Below are positions 24,297 through 31,079 of a stretch of DNA of 64,000 nt, piece by piece. Within the stretch, counting starts at the first letter, position 1. Every line of letters starts with the position of its first letter. A program made the translations under genes and the position numbers. The stretch covers positions 1,116,001 to 1,180,000 of the forward strand of contig NZ_CBDCGN010000002.1 of NCBI RefSeq assembly GCF_965216805.1. The letters are read 5' to 3'. This stretch comes from Panacagrimonas sp965216805 (lineage in GTDB: Bacteria > Pseudomonadota > Gammaproteobacteria > Nevskiales > Nevskiaceae). A model generated the notes under the pieces. It searched no databases. It was not told the DNA's origin and was given only the letters and a program-made list of their open reading frames with translations.

Positions 24297-25842
24297 CGTA
24301 AGTCTCGCTCAGCAGAAGATCGTCGTCGCGCATGCGGACCCAGAACGGGTGCGGGTTGTGTCGAGCACGGTCCCTAGCGGATATCGCCTTTGGTCCGAAG
24401 ATCGATGGAATGACTTCGTCCATCACCCTGATCGCAAACCTCGTCATCCCAGAGATGGGCATGTGGCGCAGCTTTTCGGCATTGCGTTGCAGCAACCAAT
24501 AGAACGAGTAAAGGCGCCATAGGTCGTCGTCATCACCTGACACGCAGTGATTCGGACACTTGAAACAATGGAGCCACCGTTGGCAATGTGTTACCCCGTC
24601 ATTGGGCGCGTAGCGCCCTTTTTTGGTATCGCTGCATTTCCCCAGTGGCGTCTTCTCGGCGGAAGCTGGGGTGCCGTTGCGCAGACGGTTCTCATACGTG
24701 TGAAGTGCCGCCGCAAATTCAGTCGCGGCGTCAGGCGGCGCGGACAGGTAATGGATCGCCGCGGTCAACGGACTGTTGTTGAGAAGCTTCGCGACGACGA
24801 ATGGGTCGCCTCCGGATAATTCGTAGGCTCTCGATGCAAGCGTCGCTCGTATTCTGCGCAAGTTGATTCGCAGGGGCTTTCCGTCGTCTCCCGTTATGGC
24901 ATATCGCGCCGCCAGCCTCTGATGAATGCACGTGGAAACATCGGCGTTTGTTAGAGGAACCGACTGTCCGGCACGTGCGCTTGCTCGGCTTCCAAGTGGG
25001 GGGCGCAAGAATGCGTAGTGCTTGTGCTGAACGTCCACCAAGTCAACGGCGGGGGCCGTTTTGGCGAGAACTTCGCGATACAACGTGACAAGATCGGTGG
25101 GCACCGTGGCGAACTGATCAACGAGTTCGGACCATTTCGCTGAAGCCTTCACCGTCCTCAGGGCTCGCAGTTTGTACCCGACCAAGAGCCAGTAATCCTT
25201 TCGAAGCGGATGAGGGCGAATCGCATCGCGGCTGAGTTCTAGCAACGGAGTGGCATTGAAGCCTGATCGGAATGCAATCAGCAGGAAATACACGACGAGT
25301 TCCTCGAGAGGGGCTAGCACGGATGTCCCAGCGCGAATGCTCTGCAAGTCCTTGGCGAGACAGCCCAGGAGTTCTGACCGCTCCCTGCGCGAATAGGGCA
25401 GTGTTGCTCGCTGCGCGGCTTTCGTTTTCGGGAACGGGTTTGGTGGTCGGATTTCCGCAAGCGGCTTCGAGAGTCCGATCTGAGATGCGAACTTCAGGAA
25501 CAGCAGAAATCTCTGAAAAACCTTTGCAGCTGTCGTGTAGTTCAGACGCTGGCGCAGATCAGCAGCCAGCCGTAGGGCTAGATCGGGGTCGATGTCATTG
25601 AAAGTCAAAGGCCTGCCAAGCGACGCTGCGGCTTCAACTAGCCATGGGAAGATTTGGCCTTGAAATGTGCGGACGAGCCCTGAAACGGACGAGGGGCTGT
25701 AGACCTTGTCGCGCAATGCTTGCGCAGCGACCAGCTGCAGGCCCCTGGTTATCGGATCGATCCCGCGTCCCAGGAATGGCTCTAGTTCGAATGTCGTCCC
25801 GCGGGACCGAGCCGAGTCGGGAACTACGATGATGTCAGCCAC
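24286..25842 (-). CDS. Tyrosine recombinase, middle gene (518 aa)
   Basis: 518 residues from a GTG start overlapping the previous stop by 8 bp. Recombinase-like core: Arg in LLIAFRSGFNATPLLEL, a box II of LRRIRAT in place of the usual HxxR (the His is Arg here), and a Tyr in NNSPLTAAIHYL. A C-terminal cysteine cluster follows (HCQRWLHCFKCPNHC) and resembles a zinc-binding site. The altered box II is seen in some recombinases of multi-recombinase modules, so it may be functional. It probably acts jointly with its two neighbours at the island ends. Confidence 0.82.
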   Translation of the reverse strand: MADIIVVPDSARSRGTTFELEPFLGRGIDPITRGLQLVAAQALRDKVYSPSSVSGLVRTFQGQIFPWLVEAAASLGRPLTFNDIDPDLALRLAADLRQRLNYTTAAKVFQRFLLFLKFASQIGLSKPLAEIRPPNPFPKTKAAQRATLPYSRRERSELLGCLAKDLQSIRAGTSVLAPLEELVVYFLLIAFRSGFNATPLLELSRDAIRPHPLRKDYWLLVGYKLRALRTVKASAKWSELVDQFATVPTDLVTLYREVLAKTAPAVDLVDVQHKHYAFLRPPLGSRASARAGQSVPLTNADVSTCIHQRLAARYAITGDDGKPLRINLRRIRATLASRAYELSGGDPFVVAKLLNNSPLTAAIHYLSAPPDAATEFAAALHTYENRLRNGTPASAEKTPLGKCSDTKKGRYAPNDGVTHCQRWLHCFKCPNHCVSGDDDDLWRLYSFYWLLQRNAEKLRHMPISGMTRFAIRVMDEVIPSIFGPKAISARDRARHNPHPFWVRMRDDDLLLSETYDAR

Positions 25843-26980
25843 TGGTCGAGCCTCCGGCGAGGAGGGCTGTCAGGTCATTCTGATATTCGTCCATGATTGA
25901 TTCAGCCACGGCATCGACGTAATGCAAGTACTTTTCGGTGGTCTTTACCGACGAATGGCCCAGCCGGTCGCGAATGTAGAGCAACGCATTGCCGACATTG
26001 CGCGACTTCGCTAGCGCCGCCAGCATGTGCGTCGCGTAGGTATGGCGGAGCATGTGTGGGTGGATTTGCAAGCCGGTGGCGCGGCTAGTTCCGCGATAGA
26101 TCGACCAGACCGTCTTTCGGTCGAACGGTCCTCCATCCTCGGTCAAGAACAGCGCCGCCGAGCCAGACGTACTGAACGCCGCTCGCTGGGCGCGCTCGAG
26201 ATTCCGGTAGGCCCAAAGCTGGGCCATCACGTCGCGATGGACGTGGATCGTTCGTTCGACGTTGCCCTTGGTTCGCATCTCGTTCGGGCGTAACGCGATC
26301 GCGAAGTACTGTCGGCGGTGCGGCAGGGTGTGCGGATCTGCGAGGTACGTGACGGGGAAGGTAACTAGCTCCTCCGTTCGAATGCCCGTGTCGAGTTGCA
26401 ACTTCGCCATCAGCCGATGGCTTTTGTTCTTCAGCGCGACCAGGAACGATGAGACCTCGCCAACTGATAGCACCTTTAGTTGGCGGCGCGACGCTTTGAA
26501 CTTCACGTCGGCGACGGCTTTGGTGGTCGGCGGCGTGACGGCGTGGGACAGAAAGTCGTTGCGACCCCCGATCTTCCGTTCTTCGAACCCGAAAGGCAGT
26601 TCTGCGATCCATCCGCGACGGTGGGCAAAGTCATAGAAGCGTACGATCAGGTCCAATCGGGCATTGATCGTGTCGACCTCGTGCTGCTTCTCCTCAAGCG
26701 CCCAGGTGCGGTAATCCGCTACCAGCGATGGCTGCCCCTGGATACGGGGTTCCGACCAGCTTCGCCCCTGTGCTTCTAGAAAGCTGAAGAAGTCCTTGAA
26801 CGAGTAGCCGTACGCCTGCCACGTCTTTCGCGACTGGGCCCGAGCCCGGTGCAAACAGCAATGGACCAGAAACTGGAATACCGGTTCTAGGGGCTCGCCT
26901 GAATCGAACAGCAGCAAGGGGAAGCCCTCTCTGGCAATTCCCCCCAGGCGCAAGTCGCCTGTTGACCATACCAACTGCAT
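25835..26980 (-). CDS. Tyrosine recombinase, first gene (TnpA-like, 381 aa)
   Basis: Canonical phage-integrase-family recombinase: SAM-like N-terminal domain at about 45-150, Arg in LDTGIRTEELVTF, HMLRHTYATH, LGHSSVKTTEKY with the nucleophilic Tyr. All catalytic residues R-H-R-H-Y are present. Its size is close to Tn554 TnpA (361). It is the first gene of the four-gene module and lies 77 bp inside the right island end, with the same orientation as the interrupted dinB start. It is probably the main strand-exchange enzyme for insertion in dinB. Confidence 0.92.
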   Translation of the reverse strand: MQLVWSTGDLRLGGIAREGFPLLLFDSGEPLEPVFQFLVHCCLHRARAQSRKTWQAYGYSFKDFFSFLEAQGRSWSEPRIQGQPSLVADYRTWALEEKQHEVDTINARLDLIVRFYDFAHRRGWIAELPFGFEERKIGGRNDFLSHAVTPPTTKAVADVKFKASRRQLKVLSVGEVSSFLVALKNKSHRLMAKLQLDTGIRTEELVTFPVTYLADPHTLPHRRQYFAIALRPNEMRTKGNVERTIHVHRDVMAQLWAYRNLERAQRAAFSTSGSAALFLTEDGGPFDRKTVWSIYRGTSRATGLQIHPHMLRHTYATHMLAALAKSRNVGNALLYIRDRLGHSSVKTTEKYLHYVDAVAESIMDEYQNDLTALLAGGSTSG

Positions 26981-27057
26981 GTCGCGCCTCGAATCTCTGA
27001 GAAAAAGACCAGAGTTCCAGACGTTTCAGGTAATGCAACACCCGGCATGCGACTTTC

Positions 27058-27105
27058 CATGTCCACGTGGACGATCTTGCGCGGGGGATCGGCTGCGGCG
27101 CTCAC
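27058..27105 (-). pseudogene. dinB: dinB 5' fragment (first 16 codons of the interrupted gene)
   Basis: Minus-strand GTG at 27105 reads MSAAADPPRKIVHVDM and then leaves the dinB pattern at the island join (ATGGA followed by AAGTCGC). RKIVHVDM is exactly what the fragment at 720-1772 lacks, and the frames match: HVDM plus DAFYASVEQ. It contains the first catalytic Asp of Pol IV. The frame continues into island DNA and stops at 26887. The GTG start is a best guess. Confidence 0.9.
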
Positions 27106-27157
27106 CGGCGCATGATAACGGCCGGTTAACTGCGGGGCTGAACGGCGAGAAGGCTGC
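27106..27157 (-). promoter_or_regulatory. Probable original dinB promoter, now reading into the island
   Basis: The 52 bp between the dinB start and the neighbouring terminator contain TATCAT about 12 bp before the GTG on the minus strand, a fair -10; a good -35 is not evident (TTCAGC at 19 bp is the nearest). No convincing LexA site was seen. Any transcription from here would run into the recombinase genes. Confidence 0.35.
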
Positions 27158-27194
27158 AAAAAAAGACCCCGTCGGCCGTGCGGACGACGGGGTC
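27158..27194 (-). terminator. Rho-independent terminator after the BON gene
   Basis: On the minus strand GACCCCGTCG, a 10-nt loop and CGACGGGGTC form a perfect 10-bp stem followed by seven T. It lies 31 bp after the BON-domain gene and separates it from the interrupted dinB. Confidence 0.93.
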
Positions 27195-27225
27195 GGATGG
27201 CAAATAGTGCCGAGCGCTCCCAAGT

Positions 27226-27564
27226 CTAGTTGGCAGCAACTTCCAGCTTGTTGTGAACGTCCTTGACTCCGGTGATATCGCGGGTGACGTTTTCCGCCAG
27301 TGCCACTGAGGCGTCGCTGCTGACAGCGCCCGACAGCGTCACCACACCGGCGCTGGTTTCCACGTCGATGCCGGCAGACTTGAGGTCTTCCTCGACGATC
27401 AGCGCCGCCTTGATCTTGGTGGTGATGGCGGCATCGGAGAGATAGTCGCCGGTCTTCTCGATGGCAGTCTTATTGGTGGCCTTGTCGTCGGCAACGCCGA
27501 TGGCAGGCATTGCAGCCAAGCCGAACGTGGTTGCGGTGGCCAGAACGATCGCTTTGATTTTCAT
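27226..27564 (-). CDS. BON domain periplasmic protein (OsmY-like)
   Basis: 112 residues from the ATG at 27564. A signal peptide (IVLATATTFGLAAMPAIGVA) precedes one BON domain (DAAITTKIKAALIVEEDLKS ... VTLSGAVSSDASVALAENVT) with the conserved central Gly-Val motif. BON proteins such as OsmY and DolP bind phospholipids and are induced by osmotic or envelope stress. It lies close to a CsbD-like gene, another stress marker. The gene ends at a strong terminator. Standard codon use; chromosomal. Confidence 0.9.
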   Translation of the reverse strand: MKIKAIVLATATTFGLAAMPAIGVADDKATNKTAIEKTGDYLSDAAITTKIKAALIVEEDLKSAGIDVETSAGVVTLSGAVSSDASVALAENVTRDITGVKDVHNKLEVAAN

Positions 27565-27798
27565 GTGAGCTCCTGTTTGGTTGGGGTAATTGGCCGGTCC
27601 TCGGATGAGCACGGATTCATTGATTTCGATTGATTTTGCCGGGATCGGAAAATCTCTAAATTGACTACAATCCGATATAAAGAGTCAGATAAACTGTGTT
27701 TCTGAATTAAATCATTCCGATTCTTTCACGGGAAATTCAGCACGTCCGGGGTTCCTGGTGTCGGCTGCGGGTGCGTTCCGCATCGGCATCCGCGGCGG

Positions 27799-28029
27799 TC
27801 AGTGCCCGGATCGAGGGCCTTGATCAGCGGTCTTGACCCGGTCCATCAGTGCCTGAATCTGCTCTTCGGCCTTGTCGCGTGCGATGCCGTAACGCTCCTG
27901 AATCCGGCCGGAAAGCCCTTGCAGATTGCCTTCCACCTGCAGCCAGTCGTCTTCCGTCAGCTTGGCCCATCGTTCCTTGGCCGCTCCCGCCAACTGCTTC
28001 CACTGCCCCTTCAGAGTGTCGCTGTTCAT
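27799..28029 (-). CDS. CsbD family stress protein
   Basis: 76 residues from the ATG at 28029. Small hydrophilic helical protein with the family start MNSDTLKGQWKQLAG and the LTEDDWLQVEGNLQGLSGRI segment. CsbD/YjbJ proteins accumulate under general stress and in stationary phase; the molecular function is not known. It is followed 234 bp later by the BON gene, transcribed in the same direction. Confidence 0.92.
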   Translation of the reverse strand: MNSDTLKGQWKQLAGAAKERWAKLTEDDWLQVEGNLQGLSGRIQERYGIARDKAEEQIQALMDRVKTADQGPRSGH

Positions 28030-28421
28030 GATGGCGCTCCGATGATGCGTTGTGCGTGATCGCAAGATGTCACGACCGCATCATCGCCGTGCCGTACTGA
28101 ATAGGTCGTGAATCTCGCATCTTAAAAGTCAATAAAAATTGTTTTTTCTGCCTCGATTTAATTTTCGAAAATATCCTTTTAGCCAACAAAATGAACAACC
28201 CGATTTTTTTGGCGCCTGATGTCGGAGGTGATCCCTCGACGCGGCGGTAGATCCTGCGTGCGATTCTCTGGCTGACGGTCTGAGCATGCGGATCGGCGTG
28301 CGACTACGAGATCGATCCTCGCCTATGGATGGACAGGCATTACGAAGGCGCGGCGCTGTCTCGCGGCGACCGTCACCGCGGTGATCGCCGTGAGCGGTGA
28401 TCGCCGTGATAAGAGCAGGCC
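28030..28421. other. AT-rich intergenic region
   Basis: About 390 bp without a gene. The part at 28120-28210 is unusually AT-rich for this genome (TCAATAAAAATTGTTTTTTC) and probably contains the csbD promoter or an IHF/H-NS-like binding zone. A short tandem repeat lies at 28378-28409. The open frame at 28129-28482 has no start signal or family resemblance. Confidence 0.55.
28378..28409. repeat. 16-bp perfect tandem repeat, two copies
   Basis: GCGGTGATCGCCGTGA occurs twice head to tail just downstream of the thioesterase gene. Function unknown. Confidence 0.8.
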
Positions 28422-29213
28422 CTAACCGAATACCACCGTACTCTGGCGCGACAGTGCGACCGGTTGCAGATCCGGGCTCCACAGGGTGGCGGTCTGATAG
28501 GCGTAGCCGTCGCTCGCGGCGCTGACTTTGGCGTCCATCAGCCAGTAGCCGTCGGTCAGGTTCTGCGGGCGGTCATGCAGCAGCTCCAGGGTCCAGGTCA
28601 TGGAGCTGGCCGGCGCCGGCCGGCGCAGCACTGAAATGGCCGGCGAGGGAATGGCGTCCGCCAGCGCGATCGCCAGGAACTCGTCCACGCGTGGCTCGTT
28701 GCGAAAGCGCAGATGGATCTGCGTGCGTGCTTCGGCGCCGCCGCAGAACGGCATCGCCCCGTGCGACCAGCGCTGTTCGACGAACTGCGTGAAGGCCGGC
28801 GACAGCCCCGGGAAGAAAGGCATCTGCTGCGATGCTTGCGGGTTGCGCGTCACGATCGGCGGCGGCGGCGTCAGCGACACCGCCGACGTGCGCGCACGTC
28901 CGAATACGGCCAAGGTCGCGCAGGCGACCTGTTCGCCGTCCAGGATCTGCGCCTCCGCCTGGATCACCGATTTGCCCTGGCGCAGCACGCGTGCACGCAG
29001 GTGCAGCTTTCCGGGCACCACCGGCCCGATGAAACTGGTCTGCACGCTGCGCAGCGGCACTTCGACAGGAACCCGGTCGCGCATCGCCTTGACCATCAGC
29101 GCGACCTGCAGTCCGCCGAACAGCGTGCGCCCCTGCGTCCAGGTCTCGGGGCACCGGACGCAGTAGCCATCACCCTCCGCCACGAGGGCGTCGATCATCT
29201 GCGCGAGCTGCAT
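28422..29213 (-). CDS. Acyl-CoA thioesterase family protein (double hotdog)
   Basis: 263 residues from the ATG at 29213 (MQLAQMIDALVAEGDG). Two hotdog halves as in TesB/acyl-CoA thioesterase II-like proteins: the first with TLFGGLQVALMVKAM and SFIGPVVPGKLHLRARVLRQGKSV, the second with DGYWLMDAKVSAASDGYAYQ. Members hydrolyse medium or long acyl-CoAs in the cytosol. It lies 10 bp downstream of serA on the same strand, so may be co-transcribed, although no functional link is obvious. Confidence 0.82.
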   Translation of the reverse strand: MQLAQMIDALVAEGDGYCVRCPETWTQGRTLFGGLQVALMVKAMRDRVPVEVPLRSVQTSFIGPVVPGKLHLRARVLRQGKSVIQAEAQILDGEQVACATLAVFGRARTSAVSLTPPPPIVTRNPQASQQMPFFPGLSPAFTQFVEQRWSHGAMPFCGGAEARTQIHLRFRNEPRVDEFLAIALADAIPSPAISVLRRPAPASSMTWTLELLHDRPQNLTDGYWLMDAKVSAASDGYAYQTATLWSPDLQPVALSRQSTVVFG

Positions 29214-29223
29214 ACCGGCGGCC

Positions 29224-30459
29224 TCAGTACAGCAGGCGCGTGCGCAAGGTGCCCGGTATGGCCGCGATCTGGTCGCGCAGCACCCGCGCGCGGTCGCCAT
29301 CGGCATCCACGTCGATCACCACGTAGCCGATCTGGCCGGTGGTCTGCAGGTACTGCGCATCGATGTTGACCGCCGCGGCCGAGAACAGATTGTTGATCTG
29401 CATCAGCATGCCGGGCCGGTTTTCGTGGATGTGCAGCAGGCGGCGGCTGCCAGTGTGCTCGGGCAGGGAGACCTCGGGAAAATTCACCGCCGACAGTGTC
29501 GAGCCGTTGTCGCTGTAGCGGATCAGCTTGGCCGCCACCTCGATGCCGATGTTCTCCTGCGCCTCCAGGGTGCTGCCGCCGACATGCGGGGTCAGGATGA
29601 CGTTGTCCATGCCCACCAGTTCGGACACGAAACGGTCGTCGTTGCCCTTGGGCTCGACCGGAAACACGTCCACCGCTGCGCCGGCCAGGTGACGGCTCTT
29701 GAGCGCACCGGCCAGGGCTGGAATATCCACCACCGTGCCGCGCGAGGCGTTGATGAACACCGCGCCCTTCTTCATCCGGCCCAGTTCCTGCGCACCGATC
29801 ATGTTGCGCGTGGCGGTGGTTTCCGGGACGTGCAGCGAAACGATGTCGGAGCGCTCCAGCAGTTCCGACAGATTGGCTGCGGGTGCGGCGTTGCCCAGTG
29901 CGAGCTTGGTTTCCACGTCGTGATAAAGCACGCGCATGCCCAGGCCCTCGGCCAGTACCCCGACCTGAGTGCCGATATGGCCGTAGCCGACGATGCCCAG
30001 CGTCTTGCCGCGGACCTCGAAGCTCCCGGCTGCCGACTTCGACCAGCCGCCGCGGTGGCATTCCGCGTTCTTTTCGGGGATCCGACGCATCAGCAGGATC
30101 GCCTCCGCCAGCACTAGTTCGGCCACGCTGCGGGTGTTGGAGTACGGCGCGTTGAATACCGGGATGCCGCGCGCCTGCGCCGCCGCCAGTTCGACCTGGT
30201 TGGTGCCGATGCAGAAGCAACCGACCGCCATCAGCCGGCGCGAATTCTGGAACACGGGCGCGGTCAGGTGGCTGCGCGAGCGAATGCCCACGATATGGGC
30301 TTCGGCCACCCGCTCTGCGAGCTTTTCCTCGGGCAGCGATTTCTCGTGATATTCGATCTGGCTGTAGCCGGCGGCTTCGAAACTCTTGACCGCGGTCTGG
30401 CTGACGCCTTCCAGGAGAAGCACACGGATGTCGCTGCGGGGAAACGAGGTCTTGTTCAT
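29224..30459 (-). CDS. serA: D-3-phosphoglycerate dehydrogenase
   Basis: 411 residues from the ATG at 30459. D-2-hydroxyacid dehydrogenase with substrate domain (VGIRSRSHLTAPVF), Rossmann motif GIVGYGHIGTQVG, catalytic Arg/Glu/His region (NASRGTVVDIPAL, LTPHVGGSTLEAQENIG) and a C-terminal ACT domain (ENRPGMLMQINNLFSAAAVN) for serine feedback. It catalyses the first step of serine synthesis from 3-phosphoglycerate. Length and domain order match the E. coli-type short SerA. The ATG is preferred to an upstream GTG that precedes a non-conserved stretch. Confidence 0.95.
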   Translation of the reverse strand: MNKTSFPRSDIRVLLLEGVSQTAVKSFEAAGYSQIEYHEKSLPEEKLAERVAEAHIVGIRSRSHLTAPVFQNSRRLMAVGCFCIGTNQVELAAAQARGIPVFNAPYSNTRSVAELVLAEAILLMRRIPEKNAECHRGGWSKSAAGSFEVRGKTLGIVGYGHIGTQVGVLAEGLGMRVLYHDVETKLALGNAAPAANLSELLERSDIVSLHVPETTATRNMIGAQELGRMKKGAVFINASRGTVVDIPALAGALKSRHLAGAAVDVFPVEPKGNDDRFVSELVGMDNVILTPHVGGSTLEAQENIGIEVAAKLIRYSDNGSTLSAVNFPEVSLPEHTGSRRLLHIHENRPGMLMQINNLFSAAAVNIDAQYLQTTGQIGYVVIDVDADGDRARVLRDQIAAIPGTLRTRLLY

Positions 30460-30635
30460 CCCAGGCACAGGTAGGGGGAAACGCGGCCGCGCAATATGCC
30501 ACAGAGACCCGGGTCGACTCAGCACCTGGCCGAGTCGCAGCCGCACCACGACCGCCCCGGATCAGCTAATGTTCAGCCCGCAGGCCTATCGTGCCGGACT
30601 TCTTCGGCCAATCAAATAGGGGATTGCCGACGAGG

Positions 30636-30653
30636 AAAGCGAGTTTTCGCTTT
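30636..30653 (+). other. Hairpin in the leader upstream of the small lipoprotein
   Basis: AAAGCGA-GTTT-TCGCTTT stem-loop followed by a short T-rich run, 80 bp before the lipoprotein start. It could be a weak terminator or leader structure. Confidence 0.35.
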
Positions 30654-30735
30654 TCTTGCAGGACGCCGTAACGCCTGCAGGTTTCGTGCAAGGTATTGCA
30701 CCGGGTATGTCGAAGCACCATCACTGGAGAGAACC

Positions 30736-30951
30736 ATGCGTATTCGTAACGTGCTGCTGTTGGCGGTATTGAGTCTGGGCCTGGGAATGACGGCCTGTCA
30801 GAAGAAAGAAGAGTCGCCGATGGAGAAGGCGGTGGACGCGGTTGGAGATGCCACCAACACGCGCGACAACGAAGAACTGAAGGACGCTGGCGAAGACGCG
30901 GCCGATGCAGTGGAAAACGCCGGCGAAGCGGTCGAAGAAGCGGTGGAGTAG
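30736..30951 (+). CDS. Small acidic lipoprotein
   Basis: 71 residues from an ATG preceded by GGAGAGAA. Signal peptide with lipobox GMTAC, so Cys21 would be lipidated. The mature part is a short acidic alanine-rich helix with AxDAV/AxEAV-type repeats (KAVDAVGDA, DAADAVENAGEAVEEAVE). It resembles entericidin- or Lpp-like helical lipoproteins but I cannot assign a family. It is monocistronic, ended by a strong terminator. Confidence 0.75.
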   Translation: MRIRNVLLLAVLSLGLGMTACQKKEESPMEKAVDAVGDATNTRDNEELKDAGEDAADAVENAGEAVEEAVE

Positions 30952-30987
30952 TTCGTCGCAGGTACGCGACCCCGTTTTCGCCGCCGG

Positions 30988-31017
30988 GCCCGGGTGAGGT
31001 TCACCCGGGCTTTTCTT
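30988..31017 (+). terminator. Rho-independent terminator after the small lipoprotein
   Basis: GCCCGGGTGA-GGT-TCACCCGGGC, a perfect 10-bp stem, followed by TTTTCTT. It separates the lipoprotein gene from the convergent DUF1302 gene. Confidence 0.92.
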
Positions 31018-31079
31018 CGTCTGCCGTGCGGTGTTCGCGCGGTCGACCCCGTACGCGACCACCCGCGAGTCTGCCCCGC

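Larger units (their letters stand above)
1771..27057. mobile_element. Heavy-metal resistance genomic island inserted in dinB (about 25.3 kb)
   Basis: The ends are fixed by the split dinB gene. On the plus strand, dinB sequence at the left stops at GAACGCATC (TC at 1771-1772) and at the right resumes with TC at 27056-27057 followed by CATGTCCACG. Removing the interval restores an in-frame HVDMDAFYASVEQ. Inside are a second dinB, CadR/CDF, Czc, Mer and Cus metal systems and a recombinase module at the right end. No tRNA or long direct repeat is used; the shared core at the joins is only 2 bp by eye. dinB2 and the recombinase genes look less GC-rich than the flanks. The exact ends could shift by a few bases. 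Confidence 0.88.

Noticed and set aside
28129..28482. 117-codon minus-strand ORF in the AT-rich gap
   Set aside because: No start signal, overlaps the thioesterase end, no family resemblance.
29195..30502. 435-codon minus-strand ORF over serA
   Set aside because: Out-of-frame shadow of serA, which has complete catalytic motifs in the other frame.
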